A stretch of DNA of 53,440 bases from positions 1 through 53,440 of the forward strand of contig CALWYD010000026.1 in the NCBI GenBank assembly GCA_944385675.1. The letters are read 5' to 3'. The translations under genes and the position numbers were made by a program. The notes below the pieces were generated by a model that saw nothing but the letters and a program-made list of their open reading frames with translations, ran no database searches and was not told the DNA's origin. This document shows positions 1 through 7,526 of the stretch, piece after piece. The DNA is from an uncultured Oscillospiraceae bacterium. GTDB taxonomy: Bacteria; Bacillota; Clostridia; Oscillospirales; Oscillospiraceae. The first letter of the stretch is position 1. Each line of letters starts with the position of its first letter.

Positions 1-894
1 CATAACGGCATTGAGTACGGCGACATGCAGCTTATCTGTGAAGCCTACCACCTAATGCGTGACCTGCTTAAAATGAGCGACGCCGAGATGGGAGAGGTTT
101 TCTCCCAGTGGAATCAAACGGAACTGAGCAGCTACCTGATTGAAATCACAGGCAACATTCTTGCTTATCAGGATGAGGACGGCCTTCCCCTGGTGGAAAA
201 GATTCTGGATACGGCAGGACAGAAGGGCACCGGCAAGTGGACGGGAATCGCGGCTTTGGATGAGGGAGTCCCCCTGACCATGATCAGTGAGGCCGTGTTT
301 GCCCGCTGCCTGTCAGCTATTAAGTCCGAACGCATGAAGGCCTCCAAGACATATGCCCGCACGGTTCCTGCCTTTACCGGAAACAAGGAGGAGATGCTGG
401 ATGCAATCCGGCAGACCCTGTTTGCAGCAAAAATTATTTCCTATGCCCAGGGCTATATGCTCATGCAGGCTGCAGCGAAGAGCTATGGTTGGAACCTGAA
501 CTACGGCGGCGTTGCACTGATGTGGCGGGGGGGCTGCATTATCCGCAGCGTATTCCTGGACAAAATTAAGCAGGCCTATGACCGAAATCCCTCGTTGAGC
601 AATTTGCTGCTGGATCCCTATTTCAAGAACATCATGGAGCGGTCTCTTCCCGCCTGGCGGAAAGTAGCTGCAACCGCGGTGCAGTATGGGATTCCTGCTC
701 CCGCCATCACCTCTGCGCTGAGCTATTTTGATGGGTACACAACAGAGCGCCTGCCCGCCAATCTGCTGCAGGCACAGCGGGACTACTTCGGCGCACATAC
801 CTATGAGCGCCTGGATACCCCCCGGGGGAAATTCTTCCACACCAACTGGACGGGGCACGGCGGTGATACCGCGTCCGGAACCTACAACACATAA
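1..894 (+). CDS. gnd: 6-phosphogluconate dehydrogenase, decarboxylating (5' end outside the window)
   Basis: Oxidises 6-phosphogluconate to ribulose 5-phosphate plus CO2 in the pentose phosphate pathway, in the cytoplasm. The frame is open from base 1, so the N-terminal Rossmann domain lies outside the window; what remains is the all-helical C-terminal domain. Recognisable 6PGDH signatures are HNGIEYGDMQLI at the very start, QKGTGKWT in the middle, and the C-terminal tail YFGAHTYERLDTPRGKFFHT followed by a Gly/Ser/Thr-rich end. About 297 residues are visible of a usual 470 or so. It is followed by a GC-rich hairpin and then by three genes in the same direction for hydroxyacid or sugar-acid chemistry, which suggests a gluconate-type locus rather than only housekeeping use. 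Identity is secure; the link to the downstream genes is inference. Confidence 0.95.
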   Translation, partial: HNGIEYGDMQLICEAYHLMRDLLKMSDAEMGEVFSQWNQTELSSYLIEITGNILAYQDEDGLPLVEKILDTAGQKGTGKWTGIAALDEGVPLTMISEAVFARCLSAIKSERMKASKTYARTVPAFTGNKEEMLDAIRQTLFAAKIISYAQGYMLMQAAAKSYGWNLNYGGVALMWRGGCIIRSVFLDKIKQAYDRNPSLSNLLLDPYFKNIMERSLPAWRKVAATAVQYGIPAPAITSALSYFDGYTTERLPANLLQAQRDYFGAHTYERLDTPRGKFFHTNWTGHGGDTASGTYNT

Positions 895-901
895 GGAGAA
901 A

Positions 902-930
902 GGGCCCGCAAGCGGAGGCTGTGCGGGCCC
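902..930 (+). terminator. GC-rich hairpin after gnd
   Basis: Nine-base arms GGGCCCGCA (902-910) and TGCGGGCCC (922-930) around an 11-nt loop. The bases after it are only moderately T-rich, so it may be a weak or partial terminator, or an intercistronic processing hairpin between gnd and the SDR gene. Confidence 0.45.
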
Positions 931-969
931 CATTAAAACCGCAAATCTGTTTTAAGAGGGACGTAGGGG

Positions 970-1806
970 ATGTGTATGTATTATAAAGACAAAGTCGCAG
1001 TCGTGACGGGAGCCGGCGGTGTTCTGTGTTCTGTAATGGCAAAGGCGCTTGCGCGGGAAGGGGCAAAGGTTGCCTTGCTGGGCAGAACGCTGGCGCATGT
1101 GCAGAAGGTCGCCGATGAAATTACAGCGGAAGGAGGCTGCGCCAAGGCCTACCAATGTGACGTGCTGAATGCTGACCGCTGCAAAGAGGTTGCACAGTTG
1201 GTGCAGGCCGAGTTGGGCCCCTGCGATTTCTTGATCAACGGGGCCGGCGGGAATCATCCCTCTGCCACCACGGAGCATGAGTATTTTCACATGGAAGAGA
1301 AGAGGGCAGATGAAAAGTCCTTCTTTACCCTGGACCCTTCCGCCATATCGTCTGTATTCAGCCTCAACTACATGGGGATTCTCATCCCCACTCAGGTATT
1401 TGCCAAGCAGATGCTGGGCCGGGAGGGCTGTGCCGTACTGAATATCTCATCCATGAACGCATATACACCTCTGACCAAGATACCCGCGTACTCCGGGGCA
1501 AAGGCGGCCGTTTCCAACTTTACACAGTGGCTGGCGGTCTATTTTTCCAAAGTGGGCATCCGTGTCAACGCCATTGCGCCCGGCTTCTTTTCCACCAAGC
1601 AGAACGCTGCGCTGCTCTGGAACGCCGATGGTACGCCCACGGCGCGCACGGAGAAGATTCTCGCGGCAACGCCCATGGAGCGCTTTGGTACGCCGGAGGA
1701 ACTGAACGGGGCGGTTTTGTTTTTGCTCAACAGCGAAAAAGCCTCTTTTATTACAGGCACAGTACTTCCAATTGACGGTGGATTTTCCGCGTATAGTGGT
1801 GTGTAA
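970..1806 (+). CDS. SDR family oxidoreductase, D-mannonate oxidoreductase-like
   Basis: NAD(P)-dependent short-chain dehydrogenase of 278 residues. Visible features are the cofactor motif TGAGGVLCS (residues 13-21), the NGAGGNHPSA stretch, the catalytic Ser160/161, Tyr174 and Lys178 (YSGAK), and the C-terminal ITGTVLPIDGGF. The variant TGAGGVLCS and the long insertion after NGAGG resemble the SDR-type D-mannonate oxidoreductases (fructuronate reductases, B. subtilis UxuB/YjmF type), so mannonate/fructuronate is the best substrate guess. Two starts are possible, 970 and 976 (ATG TGT ATG); the second has GGGG six bases upstream. The next gene starts one base after the stop, so the two are probably co-transcribed. 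The SDR family is certain; the substrate is inferred. Confidence 0.88.
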   Translation: MCMYYKDKVAVVTGAGGVLCSVMAKALAREGAKVALLGRTLAHVQKVADEITAEGGCAKAYQCDVLNADRCKEVAQLVQAELGPCDFLINGAGGNHPSATTEHEYFHMEEKRADEKSFFTLDPSAISSVFSLNYMGILIPTQVFAKQMLGREGCAVLNISSMNAYTPLTKIPAYSGAKAAVSNFTQWLAVYFSKVGIRVNAIAPGFFSTKQNAALLWNADGTPTARTEKILAATPMERFGTPEELNGAVLFLLNSEKASFITGTVLPIDGGFSAYSGV

Positions 1807-1807
1807 C

Positions 1808-3094
1808 ATGAGAGATATTTATAAAATTGGGGCAAACGGCGGTATTCAGGATCGGGAACTATATGAAGCCCTGCAGCAGTCGCTGGAGGGAAGAGATCTG
1901 AAGAAGGTGCTGATTCTTCCGCCGGATTTTACGCGCTTCCATTCTCAGGCGGGCCTTATCACACAGATGTATTATCAAATGCTTACTGCGTGTGGCGTGT
2001 GGGTGGATATTATGCCCGCCCTTGGGACCCATGAACCCATGTCACAGGAGCAGTGGGGCGTAATGTTTGGGGATATCCCCTATGAGCGCATGATTGTGCA
2101 CGATTGGCGCAACGATATCGTCAAAATAGGGGAAGTTCCGGCTGAGTATCTGAAGGAGATTACCGAAGGGCTTTGGGACGAGGGGATCAGCGTTGAGATC
2201 AACCGCCGGGTACTGGATGACCAGTACGATCTTGTGATATCGGTGGGACAGGTTGTACCCCATGAGGTAATCGGGATGGCCAACCACTCCAAAAATCTTT
2301 TTGTGGGCGTGGGCGGCAGCGATATGATCAACAAAAGCCATATGGTGGGCGCCATCTACGGCATGGAACGTATCATGGGGCAGGATCATACGCCGGTACG
2401 TAAGATATTTGACTACAGCTTTGAACATTTCCTGAAAGAACGCCCTATCTTGTTCGTACTGACTGTCTGTACCCTCCACCAAGAGAAGAGCCAGCTGGAC
2501 GGGCTGTTCATTGGAGAAGGGAGAACGTGCCTGACCGAAGCCATCAAGCTGGCCCAGGAAACCAACGTGGACTATGTAGACGGCGGTATTCAAAAGTGCA
2601 TTGTGTATCTCAATCCCGATGAGTTCAAATCCACCTGGCTGGGGAACAAGGCGATTTACCGCACGCGAATGGCCATTGCGGACGGAGGAGAACTGATTGT
2701 TCTTGCGCCGGGCGTGACAAAATTCGGGGAAGACAAGCAGTGCGATGCGCTGATCCGCAAATACGGTTACCGCGGCCGCCTGCGCACCCTGGAGGCATTT
2801 TATAAGCCGGAAAATCAGGACCTGCGCCTTAACATGGGCGCAGCGGCACACCTGATTCACGGCTCTTCAGACGGCCGTTTTACTATTACGTATGCAGTCA
2901 AGGGAATTTCCCAAGGGGAGATTGAGGGTGTAGGATTCCGGGCTGCGGAGTATGACCAGATGGTCAAGAAATATGATCCGAAGAAGCTGCACTATGGTTT
3001 CAACACTGTGGGAGACGAAACGGTTTACTTTATTCCAAACCCTGCCGTCAGCCTGTGGGTGGACCAGGAAAGATTTAGGGGAGGAGCCCAATGA
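1808..3094 (+). CDS. LarA-family nickel-pincer-dependent 2-hydroxyacid racemase/epimerase
   Basis: Member of the lactate racemase (LarA, DUF2088) superfamily, which interconverts C2 stereoisomers of 2-hydroxyacids with a nickel pincer nucleotide. From the start at 1808 (428 residues) the sequence shows PPDFTR near residue 40, GTHEPM, HDWRND (His98), PHE (His152), the NHSK lysine (Lys162) and KSH (His178). The 10- and 16-residue spacings around Lys162 equal those of His174-Lys184-His200 in the L. plantarum enzyme, where the lysine carries the cofactor. The neighbours (mannonate-type SDR, 6-phosphogluconate dehydrogenase, hydroxyacid dehydrogenase) make a sugar acid, for example gluconate/mannonate, more likely than lactate. 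An upstream ATG at 1772 would overlap the SDR gene and is not preferred. No cofactor genes (larB/C/E) are in the window. Confidence 0.85.
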   Translation: MRDIYKIGANGGIQDRELYEALQQSLEGRDLKKVLILPPDFTRFHSQAGLITQMYYQMLTACGVWVDIMPALGTHEPMSQEQWGVMFGDIPYERMIVHDWRNDIVKIGEVPAEYLKEITEGLWDEGISVEINRRVLDDQYDLVISVGQVVPHEVIGMANHSKNLFVGVGGSDMINKSHMVGAIYGMERIMGQDHTPVRKIFDYSFEHFLKERPILFVLTVCTLHQEKSQLDGLFIGEGRTCLTEAIKLAQETNVDYVDGGIQKCIVYLNPDEFKSTWLGNKAIYRTRMAIADGGELIVLAPGVTKFGEDKQCDALIRKYGYRGRLRTLEAFYKPENQDLRLNMGAAAHLIHGSSDGRFTITYAVKGISQGEIEGVGFRAAEYDQMVKKYDPKKLHYGFNTVGDETVYFIPNPAVSLWVDQERFRGGAQ

Positions 3095-4053
3095 AAAGAC
3101 TTGTATCGGTATTTTACCGCAGTTTTCAGCAGAGCCAGTGGCTCAATGACCAGGCAAAAGAGTATGCAGCCAGCAAAGGGATCGAGTACGAGTGGGTGAA
3201 AATTAACCCCTTTGACCGGGAAAAGGTCATTGCGGCCCTGGCAGATGCGGACGCAGGAATTATTGACTGCGAGCCCTACGACAAGGAGATTTTTTCCCGG
3301 ATCAACGCCAGAAATCATCTTTTGATCCGCTACGGCGTGGGCTTTGACGCGGTAAACCTGGAGGATGCAAAGGCGTGCGGCGTACATGTTGCGCGGACCC
3401 AGGGGGCAAACGCCAACGCTGTGGCGGAGATGGCCCTGCTGCTCATGCTTGCGCTGAAGCGGGAATTGACCCGCATTGATATCGTCCACGGCCAATGGGA
3501 TCCCGGGAGAATCGGAAGAGAATTGGCCGGGGAAACAGTGGGAATTTTGGGCTTTGGGGCAGTGGGAAAGACTTTGGCAAAACGCCTTTCCGGTTTTGAC
3601 TGCAAAATTCTTGCATATGATACCTACCAGGATCAGGAAGCGGCGGAGAAGCTGGGCGTTACCTTTGTTGACCTTATGACGCTGGCCAAGGAATCTTCTG
3701 CAATCAGCGTCCACCTTGCCCTTACGCCGGAGACACGGCAGATCATCAACAGGGACTTCCTTGCACAGATGAAGTCTGATGCGGTGCTGGTCAATACGGC
3801 GCGGGGCGGGCTGGTGAATGATGAGGATCTGATCCAGGCCCTGAAGGAAAAACGCATAGCCGGTGCGGGGCTGGACGTGTTTACTGTAGAGCCTCTGCCC
3901 GATGATTCGCCCTACCATACCCTGGATAACGTAATTCTCACCTCACACCTGGCCAGTTCCACCATGGAGTCGTTCTGGAACATTTACAAAGCAGCGGTGG
4001 ATATTGCGGACAACGTCTTCAACGGGAGACCAGAGAATCGGCTCCTGGTGTAA
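3091..4053 (+). CDS. D-2-hydroxyacid dehydrogenase, NAD-dependent
   Basis: 320-residue member of the D-isomer-specific 2-hydroxyacid dehydrogenase family (phosphoglycerate dehydrogenase-like), interconverting a 2-keto acid and a D-2-hydroxyacid. The Rossmann motif GFGAVG is at 154-159. The catalytic set is readable: Arg238 in NTARGG, Glu267 in VEPLPDDSPY and His286 in TSHLAS. The start overlaps the stop of the LarA-like gene by four bases (ATGA), with GGAGG upstream, so the two are translationally coupled. Pairing a hydroxyacid epimerase with a D-specific dehydrogenase would let the cell oxidise both stereoisomers of a substrate. The family is certain and the substrate unknown; phosphoglycerate is less likely because there is no C-terminal ACT domain. 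A strong terminator follows. Confidence 0.9.
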   Translation: MKRLVSVFYRSFQQSQWLNDQAKEYAASKGIEYEWVKINPFDREKVIAALADADAGIIDCEPYDKEIFSRINARNHLLIRYGVGFDAVNLEDAKACGVHVARTQGANANAVAEMALLLMLALKRELTRIDIVHGQWDPGRIGRELAGETVGILGFGAVGKTLAKRLSGFDCKILAYDTYQDQEAAEKLGVTFVDLMTLAKESSAISVHLALTPETRQIINRDFLAQMKSDAVLVNTARGGLVNDEDLIQALKEKRIAGAGLDVFTVEPLPDDSPYHTLDNVILTSHLASSTMESFWNIYKAAVDIADNVFNGRPENRLLV

Positions 4054-4083
4054 ACATGGAACTTTCCCAATCCGTTCATATTT

Positions 4084-4117
4084 GCCCGGCAGGCCCACGG
4101 CCTGCCGGGCGCTTTTT
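4084..4117 (+). terminator. Rho-independent terminator of the sugar-acid gene cluster
   Basis: Perfect 12-bp stem, GCCCGGCAGGCC (4084-4095) and GGCCTGCCGGGC (4099-4110), with a 3-nt loop, then GC and five Ts. Confidence 0.93.
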
Positions 4118-4174
4118 AGCCTTTCCCGCATCTGAGGTTTACCTGTGGGCAGTAGGGGTAGGGGGCGGAATGGC

Positions 4175-4203
4175 TTGAAAAAGAAAAGCCTTAGTGCTAT
4201 AAT
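4175..4203 (+). promoter_or_regulatory. Sigma-A promoter of ychF
   Basis: TTGAAA (4175-4180), a 17-bp spacer and a perfect TATAAT (4198-4203). Transcription should begin near 4210, leaving a leader of almost 200 nt before the ychF start codon. Confidence 0.88.
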
Positions 4204-4209
4204 ACATAC

Positions 4210-4406
4210 TCACTCTGGGCTCCTTTACAGGAAGGGGTCCTGCTAAGAGAAAAGTCCCCGGGAAAAAAGAATGGGGAAGCTGTCCTCCAATTCCGGCAAG
4301 CTACGCCGGCCTGATGTGGAAAATGGCGTAAAAAGGGCGTAAGAGAAATTTAGAGAAAGGCAGAAAGTCTTGAAAATCAAGGGTTTCTGAATGGGTACAG
4401 GATAAA
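4210..4406 (+). promoter_or_regulatory. Long untranslated leader of ychF, possible structured RNA
   Basis: About 200 nt between the promoter and ychF without a good ORF. It contains the hairpin CCGGC-aagctac-GCCGG near 4291-4307 and several short G- and C-rich blocks (GGGGTCC, AGTCCCC, ATGGGG, GTCCTCC) that could pair in alternative ways. I compared it by eye with T-box, SAM, yybP-ykoY, ZTP and 6S RNA and could not assign it. No T-run terminator is visible inside. Confidence 0.4.
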
Positions 4407-5495
4407 ATGAAATTAGGTATCGTTGGCCTGCCCAACGTGGGTAAGAGCACCCTGTTCAACGCCATCACCAACGCCGGCGCTGAGAGCGCCAACTACCCCT
4501 TTTGCACCATCGACCCCAATGTGGGCATGGTAGCAGTGCCCGACTACCGGCTGGACAAACTCAGCGAGATGTACCACCCCAAGAAAACTACTCCGGCAGT
4601 CATCGAGTTTGTAGACATCGCTGGATTGGTGAAGGGGGCCAGCAGAGGTGAGGGTCTGGGGAACAAGTTCCTGGGCAACATCCGGGCTACAGATGCCATT
4701 GTTCACGTGGTACGCTGCTTTGATGACGAGAACGTCATTCATGTAGAGGGATCTACCGACCCGGTGCGGGATATGGACACCATTGACCTGGAGCTGGTGA
4801 TGGCCGATTTGGAGATGGTGGAGCGGCGCATTGATCGGGCGAAGAAGGCGGCCAAGGGGGACAAGAAGTTCCTTCAGGAGGTGGCTGACTTTGAAGGACT
4901 GCGGGACTGGCTCAACGATGGAAGGTCCGCACGATCTTACCAGGGGGCGGACATTGCCGGGGAGTATCCCGATTGCGAGCTGCTGTCCCTGAAACCGGTG
5001 ATCTATGCGGCCAACCTGGATGAGGATGGCTTTTCCCACCCCCACCAGGTGGAGTACTATCGTCAGGTGGAGGAGCGGGCGGCTGCCGAGGGCGCTCAGG
5101 TCATCCCCGTGTGTGCCAAGCTGGAGGAGGAGATCGCCCAGCTGGAGCCGGAAGAGAAGCAGATGTTTCTGGATGACCTGGGGGTGGCGGAGTCCGGCCT
5201 GGATCGGCTGGTAAAGGCCAGCTACACCCTGCTGGGCCTTATCTCCTATCTCACCAGTGGGGAGGATGAGTGCCGGGCGTGGACCATTAAACGGGGCACA
5301 AAGGCCCCCCAGGCGGCGGGGAAGATCCACTCTGACTTTGAGCGTGGCTTTATTCGGGCTGAGGTATTCTCCTATGAAGATCTGATGGCTTGCGGTACCA
5401 TGGCCGCCGCCCGGGAGAAGGGTCTTATCCGCTCTGAGGGCAAGGAGTACGTGGTGCAGGATGGGGATATCATTCTGTTCCGCTTTAATGTATAA
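4407..5495 (+). CDS. ychF: Redox-regulated ribosome-associated ATPase YchF (OLA1 family)
   Basis: Obg-family P-loop protein of 362 residues, the usual YchF length. It binds ribosomes, prefers ATP to GTP and has been tied to oxidative stress and translation control. G1 is GLPNVGKST (residues 7-15), followed by [19 protein letters not shown] (G3). The usual NKxD motif is replaced (YAANLDEDG), as is typical of this ATP-preferring subfamily. The C-terminal TGS domain begins near residue 275 ([19 protein letters not shown]) and runs to the end. The first codon follows ACAGGA. The gene is flanked by its own promoter and a downstream hairpin, so it is probably monocistronic. Confidence 0.97.
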   Translation: MKLGIVGLPNVGKSTLFNAITNAGAESANYPFCTIDPNVGMVAVPDYRLDKLSEMYHPKKTTPAVIEFVDIAGLVKGASRGEGLGNKFLGNIRATDAIVHVVRCFDDENVIHVEGSTDPVRDMDTIDLELVMADLEMVERRIDRAKKAAKGDKKFLQEVADFEGLRDWLNDGRSARSYQGADIAGEYPDCELLSLKPVIYAANLDEDGFSHPHQVEYYRQVEERAAAEGAQVIPVCAKLEEEIAQLEPEEKQMFLDDLGVAESGLDRLVKASYTLLGLISYLTSGEDECRAWTIKRGTKAPQAAGKIHSDFERGFIRAEVFSYEDLMACGTMAAAREKGLIRSEGKEYVVQDGDIILFRFNV

Positions 5496-5513
5496 AAACA
5501 GCGGGATATAGAG

Positions 5514-5540
5514 AAGCGGGGTGGTGTAGCCGCCCCGCTT
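5514..5540 (+). terminator. Terminator hairpin after ychF
   Basis: Arms AAGCGGGG (5514-5521) and CCCCGCTT (5533-5540) with an 11-nt loop; only three Ts end the stem, so termination may be partial and could let transcription reach the chromate transporter pair. Confidence 0.65.
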
Positions 5541-5566
5541 TCTCCCCGGGAAAGGGAAGGAACTGC

Positions 5567-6124
5567 GTGAATATTTATTTGGACCTATTTTTGACGTTTG
5601 CTAAATTGGGCGTATGTACCTTTGGGGGCGGTTATGCCATGCTCCCCATTTTGCAGCGGGAAGTGGTGGAGAAAAAGGAATGGGCCAATGAGGAGGAGCT
5701 GGCCGATTACTATGCCATCGGTCAATGTACGCCGGGCATTATTGCGGTAAACACCGCCACCTTTGTAGGATATAAGTACAGGGGATGGCTGGGGGGCGTG
5801 ATTGCCACGCTGGGTGTAGTCTTTCCCTCTGTGGTGATTATCATGGTGATTGCCGCCTGCCTGAGCAATTTTGCCGATTTCCCCGTGGTCCAGCACGCCC
5901 TGGTGGGGGTAAATGCCTGCGTAGTAGCCCTGATTGCCTCCAGCGTTTTTAAGCTGGGCAAAACCACCATAAAGGATGCGGTAACAGGGTGTATTTTTCT
6001 TGCAGTGCTGATTCTGGCCGTGTTTGTGGGGCTGTCGCCCGTGCTGCTCATTGTGTGTGCCGGACTGGTGGGCTATGTGGCACGCAGACTGTCTCAACTG
6101 AGAAAGGGGGAGAAGAACCAGTGA
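5567..6124 (+). CDS. Chromate transporter, CHR single-domain subunit A
   Basis: Integral membrane protein of 185 residues with one CHR (ChrA) domain. The CHR signature is near the N-terminus (LTFAKLGVCTFGGGYAMLP), followed by QCTPGIIAVNTATFVGYKYRG and four or five hydrophobic helices. The full-length ChrA of Proteobacteria has two such domains in one chain; in many Firmicutes they are separate adjacent genes that work as a pair, as here. The start is GTG at 5567 with GGGAAGG upstream. Its stop overlaps the GTG start of the second subunit by four bases. Chromate export is the family label; the physiological anion in a gut anaerobe is not known from sequence. Confidence 0.92.
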   Translation: MNIYLDLFLTFAKLGVCTFGGGYAMLPILQREVVEKKEWANEEELADYYAIGQCTPGIIAVNTATFVGYKYRGWLGGVIATLGVVFPSVVIIMVIAACLSNFADFPVVQHALVGVNACVVALIASSVFKLGKTTIKDAVTGCIFLAVLILAVFVGLSPVLLIVCAGLVGYVARRLSQLRKGEKNQ

Positions 6125-6708
6125 TTTTTCTGCGGCTATTTTATGAATTTGCCAAGGTGGGTCTGTTTTCAGTAGGGGGCGGTTTGGCCACAGTCCCCTT
6201 TCTTCAGCACATGGGCGAGGTGACAGGCTGGTTTACCAACGAACAACTGACCACTATGATTGCTGTGTCTGAATCTACCCCGGGCCCTATGGGAGTCAAT
6301 ATGGCAACTTATGTGGGCTATACTATTAAGGGAATTCCCGGCGCCGTGGTTGCCACGCTGGGTCTGATCACCCCCTCTATCCTGGTTATTTTAATTATCG
6401 CCGGCTTTTTACAGAAATTTCGGCACTCCAAGACGGTGGACGCAGTTTTTTATGGACTGCGCCCCGCCTCCACTGCTCTGATTGCTTCCGCAGGGTTGAG
6501 TGTGGCGGCCAGCGTACTGCTGTTCCACGATATCGGGCATGAGGTGGCCCAAGGACAGGCTGTGCCCATGGTGGAACTCTTCTATTGGCCGGCCATTGCC
6601 CTGGCTGTGGCGGTATTTATAGCACTGAAGTGGACACCGCTGAAGAAGCTACATCCCATTGTGTTTATTGCCCTCTCCGCTGTAGTGGGGGCTGTCTTCC
6701 AGTTTTGA
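6121..6708 (+). CDS. Chromate transporter, CHR single-domain subunit B
   Basis: Second half of the split CHR pair, 195 residues, beginning at the GTG at 6121 with GGGGGAG upstream. The signature repeats that of its neighbour: FYEFAKVGLFSVGGGLATVPF, then ESTPGPMGVNMATYVGYTIKG, then hydrophobic helices. An in-frame ATG at 5989 would put 44 non-CHR residues inside the neighbouring gene, so it was rejected. The GTGA overlap implies coupled translation and a one-to-one complex. A bidirectional terminator separates it from lexA. Confidence 0.92.
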   Translation: MIFLRLFYEFAKVGLFSVGGGLATVPFLQHMGEVTGWFTNEQLTTMIAVSESTPGPMGVNMATYVGYTIKGIPGAVVATLGLITPSILVILIIAGFLQKFRHSKTVDAVFYGLRPASTALIASAGLSVAASVLLFHDIGHEVAQGQAVPMVELFYWPAIALAVAVFIALKWTPLKKLHPIVFIALSAVVGAVFQF

Positions 6709-6721
6709 GATTCTCTGACAC

Positions 6722-6766
6722 AAAAAGGCGCCCGCTCCCCCATTTCGGCGGAGCAAGCGCCTTTTT
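6722..6766. terminator. Bidirectional terminator between the CHR genes and lexA
   Basis: AAAAAGGCGC (6722-6731) pairs with GCGCCTTTTT (6757-6766); an inner GCTCC/GGAGC pair extends the stem. A-run and T-run flanks allow termination from both converging transcripts. Confidence 0.88.
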
Positions 6767-6792
6767 GATTTGAACAGGCAGAGGGGACAAGC

Positions 6793-7410
6793 TCAGTAGC
6801 GGCGGACAACCGCCACTACTTTCCCCAAAATTTCGGCCTTGGTGCCGTCAATAGGCTGGTAATCCGGATTTTCCGGCATCAGCCAGGTGTGTCCGTCCCG
6901 ACGGCGAAGGGTCTTTACCGTGGCTTCGTCTTCAAACAGGGCAACCACAATTTCTCCGCTGCTGGCCTCCTGCTGACGGTGCACCACCACCAGATCCCCC
7001 GGGAGAATGCCCGCATTCAGCATGGATTCCCCACGCACCCGCAGGGCGAAGTGCTCTCCGCTCAGGCCGTTGGTGTCAAAGGTGAGGTAGTCCTCAATGC
7101 ACTCCTGTGCCAGAATGGGGGAGCCGGCGGCCACGTTGCCCAATATGGGCACCTGATTGGCGTGGGCGGTTTCCTCTTCGGCCACGGGGGAGAGGGAAGC
7201 ACCAGGCAGAGAGATGGCCCGGGTTTTGCCCTCAGCCTTGACAATGACCCCTGCCTCTTCCAGGCCCTTCATATGGAAATGAACCGTGGAGGGGGATTTG
7301 AGCCCCACCGCCGCCCCAATCTCCCGGACGGAAGGGGGGTAGCCGTGGTCAGCGGTAAAGGCCAGGATGTAATCATAGATCTGTTGCTGTTTGGCGGTGA
7401 GTTTGACCAT
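6793..7410 (-). CDS. lexA: LexA repressor, SOS response regulator
   Basis: 205-residue transcriptional repressor that cleaves itself when RecA is activated by DNA damage. The N-terminal winged helix covers residues 1-70 (TAKQQQIYDYI, PPSVREIGAAVGLKS). The autocleavage site is Ala95-Gly96 in GNVAAGSP. The serine-lysine dyad is Ser129 (RGESM) and Lys166 (EATVKTL). All key residues are present, so the protein should be functional. It has its own promoter with an operator-like site over the -35 box, consistent with the known autoregulation of lexA. The ATG lies after GGAGTCCACGTCT. It ends at a terminator shared with the convergent CHR genes. Confidence 0.97.
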   Translation of the reverse strand: MVKLTAKQQQIYDYILAFTADHGYPPSVREIGAAVGLKSPSTVHFHMKGLEEAGVIVKAEGKTRAISLPGASLSPVAEEETAHANQVPILGNVAAGSPILAQECIEDYLTFDTNGLSGEHFALRVRGESMLNAGILPGDLVVVHRQQEASSGEIVVALFEDEATVKTLRRRDGHTWLMPENPDYQPIDGTKAEILGKVVAVVRRY

Positions 7411-7452
7411 AGACGTGGACTCCTTTCACCGGAACCAAGTTTAGTTAGGTGT

Positions 7453-7481
7453 ATTGTACCATACATCTAGGAAAATGTCAA
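7453..7481 (-). promoter_or_regulatory. lexA promoter
   Basis: Read on the minus strand: TTGACA (7476-7481), 17-bp spacer, TACAAT (7453-7458). Transcript heads toward lexA at 7410. Confidence 0.88.
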
Positions 7482-7491
7482 ACAAATGTTC
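7480..7491 (-). promoter_or_regulatory. Candidate LexA operator (SOS box)
   Basis: Minus strand GAACATTTGTTT, that is GAAC-N4-GTTT, one base off the Firmicutes GAAC-N4-GTTC core. It overlaps the first bases of the lexA -35 box, where bound repressor would block RNA polymerase. Confidence 0.65.
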
Positions 7492-7497
7492 CAAAAA

Positions 7498-7520
7498 AAG
7501 TCCCTCCTGAGGAGGGACTT
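7498..7520 (-). terminator. Terminator of the DUF975 gene
   Basis: Arms AAGTCCCTCC and GGAGGGACTT with a 3-nt loop, followed on the minus strand by a run of Ts (A-run at 7493-7499). It isolates lexA from upstream transcription. Confidence 0.9.
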
Positions 7521-7526
7521 TGAAAG

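Noticed and set aside
4210-4406. 6S RNA or a known riboswitch in the ychF leader
   Set aside because: No match by eye to conserved cores of the classes I could recall; kept only as an unassigned leader.
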